From an uncultured Collinsella sp. (GTDB lineage Bacteria > Actinomycetota > Coriobacteriia > Coriobacteriales > Coriobacteriaceae), in assembly GCA_900541025.1 (NCBI GenBank), contig UQIL01000007.1, positions 1 to 64,000 on the forward strand: DNA of 64,000 nt. The letters run 5' to 3'. The notes under the pieces are model-generated. The model was not told the DNA's origin and made no database searches. It saw only the letters and a program-made list of their open reading frames with translations. Both the position numbers and the translations under genes were made by a program. Below are positions 61,978 to 64,000 of this stretch, piece after piece (within the stretch, counting starts at the first letter, position 1; each line of letters begins with the position of its first letter).

Positions 61978-63177
61978 CTAGAGCTTGTGGTGGCGCTCTT
62001 CTTTGCGCTCCTCGGCTGCCTGCTCCTCCTGCTTAAAGGCGGGGTCGTCGGGGGTGACGAGCTCGTCCTCGTGCGTACGCTTGTTGTAATGGTGGCGCAG
62101 CACGGGCTCAAACAGATGTAGATGCTTGGCAAAGGCCGCCGAGCCAATGGCGAGCACGGTGAAGATGAGCACGCGCATGGGCACCTCGACCTGGTTAATC
62201 GCGGCGGCGCCGGCCGAAAGCATGATGCACCAGGCATAGATGAGCAGCACGGCCTGTTTTTGGTTGTAGCCTTCTTGGATCAGGCGGTGGTGGATGTGGC
62301 CCTTGTCGGCCTGCCCGATACTAATGTGGGCGCGCTTGCGGCGCACGATGGCGCTGAACGTGTCGATGATGGGAACGCCGGCAACGATGAGCGGAATGAT
62401 AAGCGAGGTGAGTGCGGCGGTGCGGCTCACGTTGAGCAGCGAGATGGAGCCCAGTGCAAAGCCCAGAAGCAACGACCCCGAGTCGCCCAAGAAGATGCTT
62501 GCGGGGTTGAAGTTGTAGCGCAAAAAGGCCAGGCAAGCGCCAAAGAGCGCAATGGAGAGCGCGGCGGCGTCGATGCGGCCCGAGAGAACGGCCATCGAAA
62601 ACATGGTGAACGACGCGATGCCGCAGATGCCCGTGGCCAAGCCGTCGAGGCCGTCGATGAGGTTAATGATGTTGGTGAATGCCACCAGATAGATCACGGT
62701 GATGGGGTAGGCGAGCCATCCGAGCATGATCTCGCCGGGGGCAAACGGGTTGACGATGACGCCGATGCGCAGGCCGCCCACGCAGGCGATGAGCGCGGCG
62801 AGGACCTGACCGGCCAGTTTTTGCTTGGGCTTGAGCTGGATGACGTCGTCGATAGCGCCGGTCGCAAAGATGACGGTAAAAGAAAGCGCAAGTATGGGGT
62901 AGCTGATGTGCAGACGGGGGTGGGGCACCAAAACGGGCGGCCAACCCAGGTACCAGGTGCCTAGGATTTGCACAATACAGGCAACGACCAGGCCCAAAAA
63001 CACCGCCGTTCCGCCCAAACGCGGGATGGGCTTGGTGTTGATGCGGCGCTTGGAAGGATAGTCGACGGCGTCGAGCTTAATTGCCAAGCGCTTGACCAGG
63101 GGCACCGTGAGGAAGGTCGTGATAAAGGCCGCCGCTGCCACGCATAGGTACGGTATGTAGCTCGGGGATGAAGCCAT
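61978..63177 (-). CDS. MraY/WecA-family glycosyl-1-phosphate transferase
   Basis: This 399-residue protein has about ten membrane helices, with GAIDDVIQLKPKQKL (Asp pair), NIINLIDGLDGLATG, FLGDSGSLLLG and GHIHHRL, the catalytic and UDP-sugar motifs of WecA/TagO. It transfers a sugar-1-phosphate, probably GlcNAc-1-P, to undecaprenyl phosphate to start wall-polymer synthesis. The charged tail ends HHKL. ATG 63177 lacks a clear ribosome site; the frame is open to 63297. Confidence 0.88.
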   Translation of the reverse strand: MASSPSYIPYLCVAAAAFITTFLTVPLVKRLAIKLDAVDYPSKRRINTKPIPRLGGTAVFLGLVVACIVQILGTWYLGWPPVLVPHPRLHISYPILALSFTVIFATGAIDDVIQLKPKQKLAGQVLAALIACVGGLRIGVIVNPFAPGEIMLGWLAYPITVIYLVAFTNIINLIDGLDGLATGICGIASFTMFSMAVLSGRIDAAALSIALFGACLAFLRYNFNPASIFLGDSGSLLLGFALGSISLLNVSRTAALTSLIIPLIVAGVPIIDTFSAIVRRKRAHISIGQADKGHIHHRLIQEGYNQKQAVLLIYAWCIMLSAGAAAINQVEVPMRVLIFTVLAIGSAAFAKHLHLFEPVLRHHYNKRTHEDELVTPDDPAFKQEEQAAEERKEERHHKL

Positions 63178-63701
63178 GAATCTAAAAACCGCCAAGCGTC
63201 GAAGGAAAAGGTCAAAGGTTGCTAAGCGCAAAGGGCATAGCCGAACCATGATACTCGACCAAGGGGGGTGCATGGAATTGCACGCAGCGATAATCACGCG
63301 CTTACCAGATATTGGGATGTTGTCGATGGATTGTCGGGATACCGGCGGGGATCCATATGGGCTGTAATGGTGGTTTTCGGCAAATAAAAACCACCCCCCA
63401 CGTTACGAAAATGAACCCACCTAAAACAGGTGGGTGCCCTCATCGACTGTTCCAGCGTCCTTAACAACGAAGGATACCTGTACTAGGTACGACTGTGTGG
63501 GCTCCCTAAATAAACGCGACGGTTCACCCAGTTGCTCCGCGGGGGGCGGAATACCTACATCATAAAGCGGCACTTTATCGATTCCAGTCTTGACATTACA
63601 AAAATCGTGTCGGACGATTACGGCGCCTTGGGCTCGAGCCGTCTGTGCGGTTGGTCCCTTTACGTTTGAGCTGCTGAATCGTTGTTTTGGAGCATGTTTT
63701 T
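63178..63701. other. gene-free 524-bp region
   Basis: No gene is credible. It contains the possible structured RNA at 63395-63585. TTGACA at about 63591 may be the -35 of the radical SAM gene, but its -10 (GACGAT) is poor. Confidence 0.45.
63395..63585 (-). ncRNA. possible structured RNA of unknown class (6S-like?)
   Basis: The region has a chain of hairpins: AACCCACC/GGTGGGT (63413-63435), TCCTT/AAGGA (63458-63475), TACCT/AGGTA (63476-63491), TCCGC with a C-rich loop and GCGGA (63536-63551) and ATAAAG/CTTTAT (63566-63582). On the reverse strand the AACCCACC hairpin is followed by TTCATTTTC. Its size and gene-free setting fit a housekeeping RNA such as 6S, but I cannot confirm the class or the strand. 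Confidence 0.3.
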
Positions 63702-64000
63702 ATGCCGACGCCGTTGACCGAACTTTTTTCGCCCGCCTGCCATTTGTGTCCGCGCCGTTGCGGTGCGGTGCGCGACGAGGGTGCGCACGGCGTATGCGGT
63801 GCCGATGACACGCTCAAGGTGGCCCGCGCGGCGCTTCATATGTGGGAGGAGCCGCCTATCTCGGGCGAGGCCGGTTCGGGCACGATCTTCTTTAGCGGCT
63901 GCTCGCTCAAATGTATCTATTGCCAGAACCACGAGATCTCGACGGGCAATTTTGGGCTTGAGATTTCGCCCGAGCGCCTGGTCGAGATTATGCTGGAGCT
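63702..64000 (+). CDS. PflX-like radical SAM protein, N-terminal part (runs off window)
   Basis: From ATG 63702 (TTGGAG upstream) the frame is open to the window end, 99 residues. It reads CHLCPRRCGAVRDEGAHGVCGA, then EEPPISGEAGSGTIFFSGCSLKCIYCQN: an N-terminal four-cysteine cluster, then the radical SAM C-x-x-x-C-x-x-C. This matches the PflX/COG1313 group of pyruvate-formate-lyase-activase-like proteins of unknown substrate. Confidence 0.85.
   Translation, partial: MPTPLTELFSPACHLCPRRCGAVRDEGAHGVCGADDTLKVARAALHMWEEPPISGEAGSGTIFFSGCSLKCIYCQNHEISTGNFGLEISPERLVEIMLE

Noticed and set aside
63500..63560. T-box or tRNA-like sequence (GGGTGAACCGTCGCG on the reverse strand)
   Set aside because: The match to the T-box core is imperfect, no aminoacyl gene lies downstream on that strand, and no cloverleaf can be formed.

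Overview
The window is GC-rich (about 60%), densely coded bacterial DNA. The gene content, together with frequent GTG/TTG starts and strong AGGAGG-type ribosome binding sites, suggests a gut Coriobacteriia genome, most likely Collinsella or a close relative. This is judged from protein flavour only; no database search was possible. No tRNA, rRNA or CRISPR array was seen.

Layout. 1-600: the start of an IS110-family transposase, cut by the window edge. 968-3804: tgt, a LOG-family gene and a RelB/YafQ-type toxin-antitoxin pair. 3869-6853: a large primase-helicase protein of the TOTE conflict type, followed by a 218-bp MITE-like element. 7459-17382: metabolic and housekeeping genes (DegV, two HAD hydrolases, M20 dipeptidase, pstSCAB, ABC-F ATPase). 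17570-25323: metal homeostasis (DtxR/MntR-like regulator; ArsR sensor, HMA chaperone and P-type ATPase; a His-rich 10-TM metal exporter), interrupted by an endonuclease-like orphan and an exonuclease. 25489-33375: assorted enzymes and a serC-serA cluster with a short DUF1015 homologue. 33804-48208: a complete type 1 BREX phage-defence locus (brxA-brxB-brxC-pglX-pglZ-brxL). 48283-50918: two unknown genes, then a DUF3800 gene whose upstream region carries two tandem small-RNA units. 51065-64000: antiporter, metallophosphoesterase, flippase-like protein, pckA, regulators, DegV, MGMT, trpS, a WecA/MraY-type transferase, a possible structured RNA and the start of a PflX-like radical SAM gene.

The most unusual part is the BREX locus. 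It shows three independent lesions or switches. A run of ten G lies between the best brxA start codon and the rest of brxA, so the two are out of frame; nine G would join them. An in-frame TAA splits brxC. pglX is divided into an 829-residue methyltransferase part and a separately initiated 322-residue C-terminal part, with a low-GC membrane-protein gene between them. As sequenced, the system looks switched off or re-engineered rather than standard.

The second notable item is the DUF3800 locus. Each of its two RNA units has its own promoter, two hairpins and a terminator. The unit next to the gene contains a perfect 9-nt complement of that gene's Shine-Dalgarno region. Several families of short palindromic repeats are scattered through the window: four copies of a TTGCGGTGAAATAGGG element, five copies of a CCACCACAAAGG element and one nested 130-bp palindrome. 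They often sit exactly at gene ends.
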